Assembly (NCBI RefSeq): GCF_000282315.2
Contig: NZ_AKJN02000008.1
Coordinates: 434,001-498,000, forward strand
Direction: 5' to 3'
Length of the DNA stretch: 64,000 nucleotides
Origin: Pseudomonas sp. GM41(2012)
GTDB taxonomy: Bacteria; Pseudomonadota; Gammaproteobacteria; Pseudomonadales; Pseudomonadaceae
Positions 45,797-53,862 of the stretch are shown here, one piece after another. Each line of letters begins with the position of its first letter. Within the stretch, counting starts at the first letter, position 1. Both the position numbers and the translations under genes were made by a program. The notes below the pieces were generated by a model. That model saw nothing but the letters and a program-made list of their open reading frames with translations, had not been told where the DNA came from and did not search any database.

Positions 45797-46255
45797 ATGG
45801 CTAACGATATGAACACCCAGGACGACCAGGCGCTGGCCGATGAATGGGCTGCGGCCCTGGAAGAAACCGGCGACGCCGGGCAGGACGACATCGATGCCTT
45901 GCTGGCTGCCGACGCCGCCAGTTCGCCGTCCAACCGTCTGCCGATGGAAGAGTTCGGCAGCGTGCCGAAAAACAACGATCCGGTCACCCTCGATGGTCCG
46001 AACCTGGACGTGATTCTCGATATCCCGGTGTCGATTTCCATGGAAGTCGGCAGCACTGATATCAACATCCGCAACCTGCTGCAGCTTAACCAGGGTTCGG
46101 TGATCGAGCTCGATCGTCTGGCCGGCGAACCGCTGGACGTGCTGGTCAACGGCACGCTCATCGCTCACGGTGAAGTGGTGGTGGTCAACGAGAAGTTCGG
46201 CATCCGCCTGACCGACGTGATCAGCCCAAGCGAACGCATCAAGAAGCTGCGCTGA
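45797..46255 (+). CDS. fliN: Flagellar motor switch protein FliN
   Basis: A 152-residue C-ring protein. The N-terminal extension (DQALADEWAAALEETGDAGQDDIDALLAADAA) is typical of Pseudomonas FliN, and the C-terminal SpoA domain ('LDIPVSISMEVGSTDINIRNLLQLNQGSVIELDRLAGEPLDVLVNGTLIAHGEVVVVNEKFGIRL') is conserved. ATG 45797 has GAGG 8 bases upstream; the alternative at 45776 adds 7 residues. Confidence 0.95.
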   Translation: MANDMNTQDDQALADEWAAALEETGDAGQDDIDALLAADAASSPSNRLPMEEFGSVPKNNDPVTLDGPNLDVILDIPVSISMEVGSTDINIRNLLQLNQGSVIELDRLAGEPLDVLVNGTLIAHGEVVVVNEKFGIRLTDVISPSERIKKLR

Positions 46256-46726
46256 GTGAAAAAGGTTCTGGGGGTTTTGCCAGGGGTGGCGCTGGGGTTA
46301 GCGCTGGCCTTGCCGTTCAGCGTTCTGGCTGCCGAGCCGGTGACGACAGCTGCCACTGCCGCCGTGCCTGCCGTCAGCAGTGGCGTGGCTGGGCAATTGA
46401 CGCAGTTGGTGCTCGGTTTGCTGCTGGTGCTGGGGTTGATCTTTTTCCTCGCCTGGTTGCTGCGTCGGGTCCAGCAGGCCGGGCCAGCCGGCAAAGGGCA
46501 GGTCATCGAACTGATCGGCTCCCGCGCGCTGGGCCCTCGCGACCGGTTGATGCTGGTGCAAGTCGGCAACGAGCAGATCCTGCTCGGCCTGAGCCCCGGC
46601 ACCATCACCGCGTTGCATGTGCTCAAGGAGCCGGTGCAAGTGCCCAGCGGTACTGAAAAAGCGACCCCCGAGTTTGCCCAGCGCCTGATGGAGTTGTTGG
46701 GCAAGGATCAGAAGGATAAGAAGTAA
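46256..46726 (+). CDS. fliO: Flagellar export apparatus protein FliO
   Basis: A 156-residue membrane protein that helps assemble FliP. An N-terminal signal-like helix (residues about 4-23) is followed by a transmembrane helix at about 45-68 ([20 protein letters not shown]) and a small cytosolic domain ('[43 protein letters not shown]'). The start is GTG, directly after the fliN stop. Confidence 0.92.
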   Translation: MKKVLGVLPGVALGLALALPFSVLAAEPVTTAATAAVPAVSSGVAGQLTQLVLGLLLVLGLIFFLAWLLRRVQQAGPAGKGQVIELIGSRALGPRDRLMLVQVGNEQILLGLSPGTITALHVLKEPVQVPSGTEKATPEFAQRLMELLGKDQKDKK

Positions 46727-47484
46727 TGGGTGCGTTACGCATCGTCTTGACGCTGGCCCTGATGCTGGCCGCGCCGCTGGCGTTCTCCGCCGATCCGTTA
46801 TCGATCCCGGCAATCACCCTGGGCACCAACGCCAACGGCGCTCAGGAATACTCGGTCAGCCTGCAAATCCTGCTGATCATGACCGCGCTGAGTTTTATCC
46901 CGGCGTTCGTCATGCTGATGACCAGTTTCACCCGGATCATCATCGTCTTCTCGATCCTGCGTCAGGCCCTGGGCCTGCAGCAGACACCGTCTAACCAGAT
47001 ACTCACGGGTATGGCGCTGTTTCTGACAATGTTCATCATGGCGCCGGTATTCGACCGTGTTAACCAGGATGCCTTGCAGCCGTATCTGGCGGAGAAACTC
47101 ACCGCTCAAGACGCCGTGGCCAAGGCGCAGGTGCCGATCAAGGATTTCATGCTCGCCCAGACTCGCAGCAGCGATCTGGAGTTGTTCATGCGCTTGTCCA
47201 AGCGCACTGATATCGCATCGCCCGATCAGGCGCCGCTGACGATTCTGGTGCCGGCGTTCGTCACCTCGGAGCTGAAGACCGCGTTCCAGATTGGCTTCAT
47301 GATCTTCATTCCGTTCCTGATCATCGACCTGGTCGTGGCCAGTGTGCTGATGGCGATGGGTATGATGATGCTCTCGCCGCTGATCATTTCCCTGCCGTTC
47401 AAGATCATGTTGTTCGTGCTGGTGGATGGCTGGGCGTTGATCATCGGTACGCTGGCGAGCAGCTTCGGCGGTGTATCGCCATGA
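46726..47484 (+). CDS. fliP: Flagellar export gate protein FliP
   Basis: Core of the export gate, 252 residues, with a cleavable signal peptide (ends near 'APLAFSADP') and four transmembrane segments ('[54 protein letters not shown]' is the family signature). It forms a helical complex with FliQ and FliR. Confidence 0.97.
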   Translation: MGALRIVLTLALMLAAPLAFSADPLSIPAITLGTNANGAQEYSVSLQILLIMTALSFIPAFVMLMTSFTRIIIVFSILRQALGLQQTPSNQILTGMALFLTMFIMAPVFDRVNQDALQPYLAEKLTAQDAVAKAQVPIKDFMLAQTRSSDLELFMRLSKRTDIASPDQAPLTILVPAFVTSELKTAFQIGFMIFIPFLIIDLVVASVLMAMGMMMLSPLIISLPFKIMLFVLVDGWALIIGTLASSFGGVSP

Positions 47485-47750
47485 CGCCAGAAGTTGCGGT
47501 AGACATCTTCCGGGAAGCGCTGTGGCTGACCACCATGATGGTTGCCGTGCTGGTGATTCCGAGTTTGCTCGTGGGCCTGTTGGTGGCGATGTTCCAGGCC
47601 GCGACCCAGATCAACGAGCAGACCCTGAGCTTCCTGCCGCGCCTGCTGGTGATGCTGGTGACGCTGATCGTCGCCGGTCCGTGGCTGGTGCAGACCTTCA
47701 TGGAATACATCCTGCAGTTGTACGGCAGTATTCCTCAGGTTATCGGCTAA
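47481..47750 (+). CDS. fliQ: Flagellar export gate protein FliQ
   Basis: An 89-residue protein with two hydrophobic helices ([20 protein letters not shown], '[29 protein letters not shown]'), matching FliQ in length and sequence. It overlaps fliP by 4 bases. Confidence 0.96.
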   Translation: MTPEVAVDIFREALWLTTMMVAVLVIPSLLVGLLVAMFQAATQINEQTLSFLPRLLVMLVTLIVAGPWLVQTFMEYILQLYGSIPQVIG

Positions 47751-47753
47751 ACC

Positions 47754-48536
47754 ATGTCGCTGCTTCAGCTGACCGATACCCAGATCAGCACGTGGGTAGC
47801 TTCCTTCATACTGCCGCTGTTTCGCATCGGCGCGGTACTGATGACCATGCCGATCTTCGGCACGACCCTGGTGCCGACCCGCGTACGTTTGTATTTCGCC
47901 CTGGCAATCACAGTGGTCGTCGTGCCCGGCCTGCCACCGATGCCACAGGTTCATGCGCTGGACCTGAGCGCGCTCCTGCTGATCGCCGAACAGGTCATTA
48001 TCGGCGCATTGATGGGGCTCTCCCTTCAGCTGTTTTTTCAAGCGTTTGTCGTCGCCGGGCAGATCATTTCGATTCAGATGGGGATGGGCTTCGCGTCTAT
48101 GGTCGACCCTACCAACGGCGTGTCGGCAGCGGTGATCGGTCAGTTCCTGACGATGCTCGTTACCCTGTTGTTTCTCGGCATGAATGGGCATCTGGTGGTG
48201 TTCGAGGTGTTGACGGAAAGCTTCACCACCTTGCCGGTCGGCAGCGCGATGTTGATCAACCACTTCTGGGAAATGGCCAACAAGCTGGGATGGGTGCTGG
48301 GTGCGGCGATGCTGCTGGTTTTGCCCGCGATTACGGCGTTGTTGGTGGTTAACATCGCTTTCGGGGTGATGACGCGGGCGGCGCCGCAATTGAACATCTT
48401 TTCCATCGGTTTTCCGCTGACCCTGGTTCTGGGGCTGGTGATCTTCTGGGTCGGTCTCGGCGACATTCTCAATCAGTATCAGCCCTTGGCCACCGAGGCC
48501 CTGCAGCTGTTACGTGATATGGCACAGGCGCGCTAG
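47754..48536 (+). CDS. fliR: Flagellar export gate protein FliR
   Basis: A 260-residue polytopic membrane protein, family signature 'LQLFFQAFVVAGQIISIQMGMGFASMVDP' and 'MNGHLVVFEVLTESF'. It caps the FliP5-FliQ4-FliR1 gate. It starts 4 bases after the fliQ stop. Confidence 0.96.
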   Translation: MSLLQLTDTQISTWVASFILPLFRIGAVLMTMPIFGTTLVPTRVRLYFALAITVVVVPGLPPMPQVHALDLSALLLIAEQVIIGALMGLSLQLFFQAFVVAGQIISIQMGMGFASMVDPTNGVSAAVIGQFLTMLVTLLFLGMNGHLVVFEVLTESFTTLPVGSAMLINHFWEMANKLGWVLGAAMLLVLPAITALLVVNIAFGVMTRAAPQLNIFSIGFPLTLVLGLVIFWVGLGDILNQYQPLATEALQLLRDMAQAR

Positions 48537-48538
48537 CC

Positions 48539-49678
48539 ATGGCCGAGAGCGAGAGTGGTCAGGACAAAACAGAAGACCCCACGGATAAGCGCAAAAAGGA
48601 CTCCAGGGAAAAGGGCGAGATTGCCCGATCCAAAGAACTCAATACCTTGGCAACCATGCTGGCCGGTGCTGGTGGGTTGTTGATCTACGGCGGCGGGCTG
48701 GCCCAGGATCTGCTGGAAATCATGCGTCTGAACTTTTCGCTGCCGCGGGAAGTGTTGCTCACTCCGGGGGCGATGGGGCAGTACCTGCTGCATTCCGGCA
48801 AGATCGCGATTCTGGCGGTGCAGCCGATATTGCTGACGCTGCTGCTGGCGGCATTCCTGGGGCCTGTCTCCTTGGGTGGCTGGTTGTTCGCCGGTGGTAG
48901 CCTGGCCCCAAAATTCAGCCGGATGAACCCGGCGGCGGGTCTCAAACGGATGTTCTCCAGCAGTGCCCTGATCGAACTGCTCAAGGCGCTGGCCAAATTC
49001 CTGCTGATTTTATTCGTGGCATTGTCCGTCCTGCGCTCGGACATTGATGATCTGTTACGCATCGCCCATGAACCGCTGGAGCAGGCGATCATCCATAGCG
49101 TTCAGTTGGTGGGCTGGAGTACGTTGTGGATGGCTTGTGGGCTGATTCTGATTGCCGCGGTGGATGTCCCGGTGCAGCTTTACCAGAGCCACAAGAAACT
49201 GCTGATGACCAAGCAGGAAGTGCGCGACGAGCATAAGGATCAGGAAGGGAAGCCAGAGGTTAAACAGCGCATTCGCCAGCTGCAGCGCGAAATGTCCCAG
49301 CGCCGGATGATGGCGGCGATCCCCGATGCCGATGTGGTCATCACCAACCCGACCCACTACGCCGTAGCGCTCAAGTACGATCCGGACAAGGGTGGGGCGC
49401 CGATGCTGATCGCCAAGGGCAGCGACTTCCTGGCCTTGAAGATCCGTGAAATCGCTGTGGCCAACGAAGTGCTGCTGCTTGAGTCGCCGGCACTGGCGCG
49501 TTCGATCTACTACTCCACCGAACTTGATCAGGAAATCCCAGGCGGCCTCTACCTTGCCGTCGCCCAGGTGCTCGCTTACGTCTACCAGATCCGCCAGCAC
49601 CGCGCCGGCAAGGGTAAGCGCCCGGATCCGCTCAAGGACGACCTGCCGATTCCACCGGATTTGCGGCGCGATTCCTGA
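48539..49678 (+). CDS. flhB: Flagellar export switch protein FlhB
   Basis: A 379-residue export-gate protein that changes substrate specificity after hook completion. It starts 'MAESESGQDKTEDPTDKRKKDSREKGEIARSKE', has four transmembrane helices, and the cytosolic domain has the autocleavage NPTH motif at residues 270-273 ('VVITNPTHYAVALKYD'). It is the last gene of this operon; a REP array follows. Confidence 0.97.
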   Translation: MAESESGQDKTEDPTDKRKKDSREKGEIARSKELNTLATMLAGAGGLLIYGGGLAQDLLEIMRLNFSLPREVLLTPGAMGQYLLHSGKIAILAVQPILLTLLLAAFLGPVSLGGWLFAGGSLAPKFSRMNPAAGLKRMFSSSALIELLKALAKFLLILFVALSVLRSDIDDLLRIAHEPLEQAIIHSVQLVGWSTLWMACGLILIAAVDVPVQLYQSHKKLLMTKQEVRDEHKDQEGKPEVKQRIRQLQREMSQRRMMAAIPDADVVITNPTHYAVALKYDPDKGGAPMLIAKGSDFLALKIREIAVANEVLLLESPALARSIYYSTELDQEIPGGLYLAVAQVLAYVYQIRQHRAGKGKRPDPLKDDLPIPPDLRRDS

Positions 49679-49690
49679 TAACACCCCAAT

Positions 49691-50660
49691 CCCTGTGGGA
49701 GCGAGCCTGCTCGCGAAAGCGGTATCCAAGTCAACATGTATGTTGAGTCTGACGGCCTCTTCGCGAGCAGGCTCACTCCCACATTGATCGTTGTCGGCCA
49801 CAGAACCAGCGTGCAATAGGAGCCGAGCTTGCTCGCGATGGCGTCAGCCCAGGCAATGCAAATTTCCCGGATGCATCTGGAAAGCGGTAGCCAAGTCAAC
49901 ATGGATGTTGAGTCTGACGGCCTCTTCGCGAGCAGGCTCACTCCCACATTGATCGTTGTCGGCCACAGAATCATCGTGCAATCACGCTCCCTTGTAGGAG
50001 CCGAGCTTGCTCGCGATGGCGTCAGCCCAGGCAATGCAAATCTCCCGGATGCACCTGGAAAGCGGTATCCAAGTCAGCATGGATGTTGAGTCTGACGGCC
50101 TCTTCGCGAGCAGGCTCGCTCCCACATTGATCGTTGTCGGCCACAGAATCATCGTGCAATCACGCTCCCTTGTAGGAGCCGAGCTTGCTCGCGATGGTGT
50201 CAGTCCAGGCAATGCAAATTTCCCGAATGCACCTGGAAAGCGGCAGCCAAGTCAGCATGGATGTTGAATCTGACGGTCTCTTCGCGAGCAGGCTCACTCC
50301 CACATTGATCGTTGTCGGCCACAGAACCAGCGTGCAATCACGCTCCCTTGTAGGAGCCGAGCTTGCTCGCGATGGCGTCAGCCCAGGCAATGCAAATCTC
50401 CCGGATACACCTGGAAAGCGGTAGGGCAGACAACATTTCTGTTGAATGTGAAATTGCATTCGCGAGCAGGCTCACTCCCACATTGATCGTTGTCGGCCAC
50501 AGAACCAGCGTGCAATCACGGTCCCTTGTAGGAGCCGAGCTTGCTCGCGATGGCGTCAGCCCAGGCAATGCAAATCTCCCGGATGCATCTGGAAAGCGGT
50601 AGCCAAGTCAGCATGGATGTTGAGTCTGGCGGCCTCTTCGCGAGCAGGCTCACTCCCACA
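49691..50660 (+). repeat. Tandem array of 178-bp REP-pair units downstream of flhB
   Basis: GAGCCGAGCTTGCTCGCGAT recurs at 49820, 49998, 50176, 50354 and 50532, every step exactly 178 bases. Each unit holds two REP-like arms in inverted orientation (a gagccgagcttgctcgcg arm, then a cgcgagcaggctcactccc arm) with a 60-70 base spacer. A leading REP pair at 49693-49784 shares the spacer and right arm. Unit 4 has a different spacer of the same length. There is no gene here; short open frames in both strands come from the repeats and change frame with each copy because 178 is not divisible by 3. Confidence 0.95.
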
Positions 50661-50701
50661 GGTTCGGCGTGTAAACACAGATTTGTGATCGACACCGATC
50701 C

Positions 50702-50726
50702 CTGTGGGAGCGGGCTTGCCCGCGAA
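50702..50726 (+). repeat. Single REP element after the 178-bp array
   Basis: CTGTGGGAGCGGGCTTGCCCGCGAA, a solo REP of the common family, without an inverted partner before the DUF6124 gene. Confidence 0.8.
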
Positions 50727-50774
50727 GACGTCAGCAGACACAACGCCGCACTCAGGGCTTGTCACAGCTGCCTG

Positions 50775-51134
50775 CTACTGCGGCAATTCCAGATTATCCA
50801 TCACCCGATTCACCGCCAGCTCGCCGAGCATGATCAGTTGCGCGATACCCAGCAGCGTCCTGCGCTGCGACGCGGGTATGAGGTGGGCGAAGTCATGGGC
50901 GATGGTTCTGGCTGAAGCGAGTGTTTCGCTGGCATCGGCCAGCAGCTCCTCGTTTTTGAAGTCCGCGGTGACGGCGTACATTCTGCGGGCTTTACGTGGC
51001 GGTGGCGTGGAGCCGGGTGGGCAGAGATAGTGATCGAGGGCGCGTTCGGCGGCGTCGTTGAGCTTTTTGGGATCGAGGGATTCGTAGGGGGAGGTGGAGT
51101 CGGTTTCGGGCGGGTTGGGTGTTGGTTTGATCAT
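50775..51134 (-). CDS. DUF6124 family protein
   Basis: The only clear minus-strand gene. It encodes 119 residues of the Pseudomonas DUF6124 family: N-terminal 'MIKPTPNPPETDSTSPYESL', 'LNDAAERALDHYLCPPGS', then 'LLADASETLASARTIAHDFAHLIPASQRRTLLGIAQLIMLGELAVNRVMDNLELPQ'. No signal peptide, membrane segment or enzyme motif is seen; the C-terminus is amphipathic. Function is unknown. The start at 51134 is supported by AAGGAG 8 bases upstream; a longer frame (to 51257) extends through the structured leader. It interrupts the flagellar genes between flhB and flhA. Confidence 0.85.
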   Translation of the reverse strand: MIKPTPNPPETDSTSPYESLDPKKLNDAAERALDHYLCPPGSTPPPRKARRMYAVTADFKNEELLADASETLASARTIAHDFAHLIPASQRRTLLGIAQLIMLGELAVNRVMDNLELPQ

Positions 51135-51493
51135 GGTGAGGCTCCTTGATGAATGGAGCTGCCACCGTTCGCGGTCAAACAAACAGGGTGGCAGCTGTAC
51201 GCGGGTTGACCGACCGGACATCAAGGAATCCGGCACACCCGAAGGTGTCCCACGCACAGCCGCCGCGACATGATTTCAGACAAAGCCTGAGTACGTGCAG
51301 GATGCTGCGCCTTGATGTTGGGCGGACGGTCAAACCCGATCGCTGATTCGTCAGCGACCGATCCACAATAGAACCCGCCCCCAAGGCGCACAAGCCGGCG
51401 GATTCTGGCGTAGCTGTAGGCAATGGCGCAAGGATGCGTAGCCTTGGTGGTGTGTCTTGAGGTGTCTTTTAAACGCCAGAGTTTAAAAGACAT
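51135..51493 (-). other. Structured leader-like region upstream of the DUF6124 gene
   Basis: This stretch has no recognisable gene but several hairpins: AGCTGCCACC/GGTGGCAGCT (51157-51166 with 51187-51196), ACACC-cgaa-GGTGT (51235-51248), and TCGCTGA-ttcg-TCAGCGA (51340-51357). A 90-codon minus-strand frame covers 51221-51493, but its product looks like noise. From memory, similar upstream sequences accompany other DUF6124 genes in Pseudomonas, which would suggest a transcribed leader; not verified. Confidence 0.4.
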
Positions 51494-51510
51494 TTTGTGC
51501 TGACTTCACG

Positions 51511-51587
51511 GGCCCCTTCGCGAGCAGGCTCGCTCCCACATTTGGAATGCATTTCCCTGTGGGAGCGAGCCTGCTCGCGAAAGGGCC
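51511..51587 (+). repeat. REP pair upstream of flhA
   Basis: Thirty-base inverted arms (51511-51540, 51558-51587) with one mismatch, core GCGAGCAGGCTCGCTCCCA. It lies between the DUF6124 leader and the flhA promoter. Confidence 0.9.
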
Positions 51588-51645
51588 ATCCCGGTCAGCA
51601 GAAAAATCACGTTCAAAACCCTCTGTTTCAATCATTGGCAAAAGT

Positions 51646-51661
51646 TGGAAGGCTTCTTGCA
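51646..51661 (+). promoter_or_regulatory. Sigma54 promoter of flhA
   Basis: TGGAAGG-N4-TTGCA with GG (51647-51648) and GC (51659-51660) 10 bases apart, 61 bases before the chosen flhA start. The -24 box is less perfect than the others. Confidence 0.72.
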
Positions 51662-51721
51662 GTAGCGGCTCTGCGCCTGCTTCAGGCGTCAAAAGTTTGC
51701 TTTAAGGGACGGGGAAAACCG

Positions 51722-53851
51722 GTGGATCGCTCTCAGTTACTCAACAGTGCTCGCACAAACGTTGCCGACTTAAGTCGAGGCAATCTGGGTGTGCCGTTGT
51801 TGCTGCTGGTCATGCTGGCGATGATGATGTTGCCGGTGCCGCCGTTCCTGCTGGACGTGTTCTTCACGTTCAACATCGCGTTGTCGATCGTCGTGTTGCT
51901 GGTCTGTGTTTACGCCTTGCGGCCGCTGGATTTCGCGGTGTTCCCGACCATTCTGCTGGTGGCGACATTGCTGCGACTGGCGCTGAACGTGGCCTCCACG
52001 CGCGTGGTGATGCTCCACGGTCAGGACGGCCATGCCGCTGCCGGTAAGGTGATTCAGGCCTTCGGCGAGGTGGTGATCGGCGGTAACTACGTGGTCGGTA
52101 TCGTCGTCTTCGCGATTTTGATGATCATCAACTTTGTCGTGGTGACCAAGGGTGCCGGGCGGATTTCCGAGGTGAGCGCGCGTTTCACCCTCGATGCGAT
52201 GCCCGGTAAACAAATGGCCATCGACGCCGATTTGAACGCCGGCCTGATCGACCAGAACCAGGCCAAACTGCGCCGGATGGAAGTGGCCCAGGAAGCCGAG
52301 TTCTACGGTTCCATGGACGGTGCCAGCAAGTTCGTTCGCGGTGACGCCATTGCCGGCCTGCTGATTCTGTTCATCAACCTGATCGGCGGCATGGCGGTCG
52401 GTATCTTCCAGCACGGCATGACCTTCGGCGATGCCGGTCGGGTGTACGCCTTGTTGACTATCGGTGACGGTTTGGTGGCGCAATTGCCATCACTGCTTTT
52501 ATCGACAGCTGCGGCGATCATGGTGACCCGTGCTTCCGGTTCGGAAGACATGGGCAAGCAGATCAATCGCCAGATGTTCGCCTCGCCCAAAGCGTTGGCC
52601 GTGGCGGCGGGTTTGATGGCGGTGATGGGCCTCGTGCCGGGCATGCCGCACTTTTCCTTTCTCAGCATGGCAGCCCTGGCGGCTGGCGGCGCGTACCTGT
52701 TCTGGAAGAAGCAGAACGTGGTCAAGGTTCAGGCCTTGCAAGAGGTCAAGCGTCAGCAGGAGCTGTTGCCATCGCCGGCTCGCGCTCAGGAGACCAAGGA
52801 GCTTGGCTGGGACGACGTCACGCCGATCGACATGATCGGCCTGGAAGTCGGCTACCGGCTGATTCCGCTGGTGGACCGCAATCAGGGTGGTCAGTTGCTG
52901 GCGCGGATCAAGGGCGTGCGCAAGAAACTGTCCCAGGATCTGGGCTTCCTGATGCCGACTGTGCATATCCGTGACAACCTCGACCTGGCGCCGAGCGCCT
53001 ACCGCCTGACCCTGATGGGGGTGATCCTGGCCGAAGCGGAGATTTACCCGGACCGCGAACTGGCGATCAACCCGGGGCAGGTCTACGGCACGCTCAACGG
53101 CATTACCGCCAAAGATCCGGCTTTCGGTCTGGAGGCGGTCTGGATCGAAATCAGCCAGCGTGCCCAGGCTCAATCCCTCGGTTACACCGTGGTCGATGCC
53201 AGTACGGTAGTGGCAACTCACTTGAACCAGATTTTGTACAAGCACTCGAGCGAGTTGATCGGTCACGAGGAAGTGCAGCAACTCATGCAATTGCTGGCCA
53301 AAAGCTCACCAAAACTGGCCGAAGAGCTGGTGCCAGGCGTGGTGTCGCTGTCGCAGCTGCTCAAAGTATTGCAGGCGTTGCTGGCCGAACAGGTGCCAGT
53401 ACGGGACATTCGCAGCATTGCCGAGGCCATCGCCAACAATGCCAGCAAGAGTCAAGATACTGCCGCGCTGGTGGCCGCGGTGCGCGTCGGCGTATCCCGC
53501 GCAATCGTCCAAAGCATTGTAGGGACTGACTCCGAGCTGCCAGTGATCACCCTGGAGCCAAGGTTGGAACAAATATTGCTCAATAGTCTTCAGAAGGCAG
53601 GACAAGGCTCGGAAGAGGGCGTTCTGCTGGAGCCAAGCATGGCTGAGAAACTGCAACGCTCGTTGATCGATGCGGCGCAGCGTCAGGAAATGCAAGGTCA
53701 ACCGGTGATTCTGTTGGTGGCCGGTCCGGTTCGCGCGATGCTGTCGCGATTCGGCCGATTGGCAGTCCCGGGTTTGCATGTGTTGGCTTACCAGGAAATT
53801 CCTGACAACAAGCAAGTGACCATCGTTGCGACAGTAGGGCCCAACGGCTGA
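51722..53851 (+). CDS. flhA: Flagellar export gate protein FlhA
   Basis: Largest export-gate protein, 709 residues: eight N-terminal transmembrane helices to about residue 330 (GVPLLLLVMLAMMMLPVPPF, 'VFPTILLVATLLRLALNVASTRVVML' family signature, 'AGRISEVSARFTLDAMPGKQMAIDADLNAGLI') and a large cytosolic domain from about 360 that docks chaperones. The GTG start 51722 gives MDRSQLLNSARTNV, as in other Pseudomonas; the open frame upstream to 51497 is translated REP DNA and would place the promoter inside the gene. It heads flhA-flhF-fleN-fliA. Confidence 0.96.
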   Translation: MDRSQLLNSARTNVADLSRGNLGVPLLLLVMLAMMMLPVPPFLLDVFFTFNIALSIVVLLVCVYALRPLDFAVFPTILLVATLLRLALNVASTRVVMLHGQDGHAAAGKVIQAFGEVVIGGNYVVGIVVFAILMIINFVVVTKGAGRISEVSARFTLDAMPGKQMAIDADLNAGLIDQNQAKLRRMEVAQEAEFYGSMDGASKFVRGDAIAGLLILFINLIGGMAVGIFQHGMTFGDAGRVYALLTIGDGLVAQLPSLLLSTAAAIMVTRASGSEDMGKQINRQMFASPKALAVAAGLMAVMGLVPGMPHFSFLSMAALAAGGAYLFWKKQNVVKVQALQEVKRQQELLPSPARAQETKELGWDDVTPIDMIGLEVGYRLIPLVDRNQGGQLLARIKGVRKKLSQDLGFLMPTVHIRDNLDLAPSAYRLTLMGVILAEAEIYPDRELAINPGQVYGTLNGITAKDPAFGLEAVWIEISQRAQAQSLGYTVVDASTVVATHLNQILYKHSSELIGHEEVQQLMQLLAKSSPKLAEELVPGVVSLSQLLKVLQALLAEQVPVRDIRSIAEAIANNASKSQDTAALVAAVRVGVSRAIVQSIVGTDSELPVITLEPRLEQILLNSLQKAGQGSEEGVLLEPSMAEKLQRSLIDAAQRQEMQGQPVILLVAGPVRAMLSRFGRLAVPGLHVLAYQEIPDNKQVTIVATVGPNG

Positions 53852-53862
53852 GGTAGTGGTTT

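Noticed and set aside
47471-48352. 293-codon + frame across fliQ and fliR
   Set aside because: Overlaps two well-supported export genes in another frame and is low in family-like features.
49829-50743. Nested 69-124 codon frames on both strands in the REP array
   Set aside because: They are translations of the 178-bp repeat that change frame with each unit; no RBS or conserved product.
51497-51721. N-terminal extension of flhA
   Set aside because: It is translated REP DNA and would place the sigma54 promoter inside the coding region.
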